Assembly (NCBI GenBank): GCA_000416005.1
Contig: KE356563.1
Span: 206,773 to 212,489, forward strand
DNA from: Haloquadratum sp. J07HQX50
GTDB lineage: Archaea > Halobacteriota > Halobacteria > Halobacteriales > Haloferacaceae
Direction of reading: 5' to 3'
Length of the DNA: 5,717 nt
Shown: positions 5,029-5,717 of the stretch, in pieces
Layout: each line of letters begins with the position of its first letter
Numbering within the stretch: the first letter of the stretch is position 1
The notes under the pieces: model-generated
What the model saw: only the letters and a program-made list of their open reading frames with translations
The model's database searches: none
Told to the model about the DNA's origin: nothing
Program-made: the position numbers and the translations under genes

Positions 5029-5129
5029 CGGTGTCAGTGAGAACGGTGATATGACGGGACAATCGTACGTCCACCCGGCGACACGAGATCAGAACGATCG
5101 TCATACTCGCCGTTCCCATACTGATATCG
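5029..5129 (+). ncRNA. Candidate structured RNA, 101 nt
   Basis: Four collinear helices can form. CGGTGTCAGT (5029-5038) pairs with ACTGATATCG (5120-5129), ten pairs including two G-U. GAACGG (5041-5046) pairs with CCGTTC (5110-5115). TATGACG (5050-5056) pairs with CGTCATA (5099-5105). ATCGT (5062-5066) pairs with ACGAT (5094-5098). Internal loops are 2/4 and 3/4 nt, with a 5-nt one-sided bulge, and the apical loop is 27 nt. The G-U pairs favour a plus-strand RNA. No coding frame explains the region. It matches no RNA class I know; a decayed mobile-element palindrome is the alternative. Confidence 0.45.
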
Positions 5130-5356
5130 CTGGAGCCTCCGCATTAGTTCCTCAATGTCTTCCCGCCAATTGATTCTCACTGTTGGTTAAAAACACTCAG
5201 CCACTCAGAGGCGGCCTTCGAGCGACGACAACTAACACCAGATCGAAAAACAGCGAGTATGGGGGGTTGCAATCGGTTGTAAAAATCAGACAACGAAGAG
5301 AATGATCGCTCCTGTCGGTTTCTGATTTGCCCAAAAGAAGCAGTGTCAATAGCCGG
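5130..5356. other. Intergenic remainder with a possible minus-strand terminator
   Basis: No gene is supported. On the minus strand, GTTGT-CTGATTTTT-ACAAC (5294-5276) gives a 5-bp hairpin whose loop holds five T, about 60 nt past the stop of the gene ending at 5357; it could end that transcript but is weak. Six G at 5262-5267 and scattered A-runs have no clear role. Confidence 0.3.
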
Positions 5357-5569
5357 TTACTCATCGGTGTCGTCGGGATCGTTCTCCGAGTTGGCCCAGT
5401 CGTCTATCCCTGTGTCAACATCTCGCCCTGCGATGGCGAGTTTCTTACAGCGGGCGACGACCCAATCGACCGATTGCTCTGCTTGGGGATTCGCGATGTC
5501 AGGTGGTGTCTCTTCTGGGATGAGTGTTGTATTGATTAACTTTGTATTTAATTCGGCGCGTAGCCACAT
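5357..5569 (-). CDS. Acidic hypothetical protein, 70 aa
   Basis: I do not recognise the family. The head (MWLRAELNTKLINTTLIPEE) is fairly neutral. It is followed by a Pro-rich turn (ETPPDIANPQAEQ), a helix with two basic residues and one Cys (SVDWVVARCKKLAIAG), and an acidic tail through DVDTGIDDWANSENDP. The high Asp content in the tail and the codon choice mark it as a haloarchaeal cytoplasmic protein. ATG at 5569 is the only ATG in the frame, and no Shine-Dalgarno precedes it; a leaderless transcript is plausible, though no strong TATA box is visible. A perfect inverted repeat ends 7 nt upstream of the start, so the gene may be controlled there. The plus-strand frames across it are shadows. 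Confidence 0.75.
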   Translation of the reverse strand: MWLRAELNTKLINTTLIPEETPPDIANPQAEQSVDWVVARCKKLAIAGRDVDTGIDDWANSENDPDDTDE

Positions 5570-5575
5570 CGATTA

Positions 5576-5595
5576 CACTCGCTGATTCGCGAGTG
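5576..5595. promoter_or_regulatory. 7-bp-arm inverted repeat at the 5' end of the 5357-5569 gene
   Basis: CACTCGC (5576-5582) and GCGAGTG (5589-5595) are exact reverse complements around TGATTC. The repeat begins 7 nt before the ATG at 5569 and so lies over the probable transcription start. It may be an operator for a dimeric repressor, possibly self-encoded, or a 5' hairpin. It also abuts the possible divergent start at 5593. Confidence 0.5.
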
Positions 5596-5619
5596 GGTCA
5601 AAGACAGACAAACAAGCTG

Positions 5620-5717
5620 ATGTGCCACTCAAACGCGAAGCGACGATTATTACGACTCGAATACGAGGGTGATCTACAGCTGCAGGATAATCACTCAAAC
5701 GGGGGACTGCGCACAGG
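5620..5717 (+). CDS. Possible gene start, runs off the right edge
   Basis: From ATG at 5620 (or in-frame GTG at 5593) the plus strand stays open to the window end, reading MCHSNAKRRLLRLEYEGDLQ, then LQDNHSNGGLRT. The last stop in the frame is at 5533-5535. A TATA-like TTTGTATTTAATT (5541-5553) lies upstream, and the frame would be divergent from the 5357-5569 gene, sharing its inverted repeat. No ribosome binding site precedes either start, and only 32 codons are visible, so this is a weak call. Confidence 0.25.
   Translation, partial: MCHSNAKRRLLRLEYEGDLQLQDNHSNGGLRT
5626..5701. repeat. Direct 10-bp repeat
   Basis: CACTCAAACG occurs at 5626-5635 and 5692-5701, 66 bp apart. The two copies share no further flanking sequence. 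They may be regulator sites for the divergent genes near 5570-5620, or chance. Confidence 0.3.

Noticed and set aside
1..5717. tRNA, rRNA or CRISPR array
   Set aside because: I saw no T-loop motif with matching acceptor arms, no rRNA-like sequence and no regularly spaced repeats.

Overview
The window looks like an accessory stretch of a halophilic archaeon (class Halobacteria). Several predicted proteins have the acidic, Asp/Glu-rich composition of that group. There are short AT-rich TATA-like boxes, Shine-Dalgarno words of the GGAGG/GGTGA type, and one zinc-finger remnant of a kind I associate with haloarchaeal and viral genomes. By eye the GC content is near 50 percent and coding density is low, with long gene-poor gaps. 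That resembles Haloquadratum-like genomes or a decaying plasmid or provirus. The organism assignment is inference; I could not run a search.

Layout, left to right. A hairpin plus T-run terminator (46-76, minus strand) closes a minus-strand hypothetical gene (143-481). A gene-poor gap with an 11-bp inverted repeat (699-738) follows, then a small plus-strand gene (768-1010). A minus-strand two-helix membrane protein (1174-1423) is split between two reading frames. After an empty stretch come two adjacent minus-strand genes (2071-2292 and 1790-2062, 8 nt apart) and a further minus-strand hypothetical gene (2472-2810), which carries a 20-bp palindrome and is followed by competing hairpins.

A plus-strand acidic protein gene (3121-3426) has two tandem hairpins directly before its ATG, the second with a Shine-Dalgarno-like word in its loop. 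Just downstream is a broken plus-strand gene (3503-3795). Read across three frames it restores a C..CG-LPAGWGT..GRCKLHG zinc-finger motif of the HGGxSTG (terminase-small-subunit-like) type. The next ~550 bases hold only degenerate frames, a hairpin and an orphan TATA box. A minus-strand helical protein gene (4363-4671) with its own promoter follows.

The 4704-5356 gap has no convincing gene but contains a 101-nt element (5029-5129) able to fold into a 28-bp interrupted stem. The last full gene is a minus-strand acidic protein (5357-5569) with a 7-bp-arm inverted repeat just upstream of its start; a possible plus-strand gene runs off the right edge.

No gene has a firmly known function. The HGGxSTG remnant, many small orphan genes and repeated frame disruption suggest a fragmenting mobile element. 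The features most worth testing are the structured element at 5029-5129, the two-frame membrane protein with a perfect internal ribosome binding site, and the compensating frameshifts in the HGGxSTG gene.
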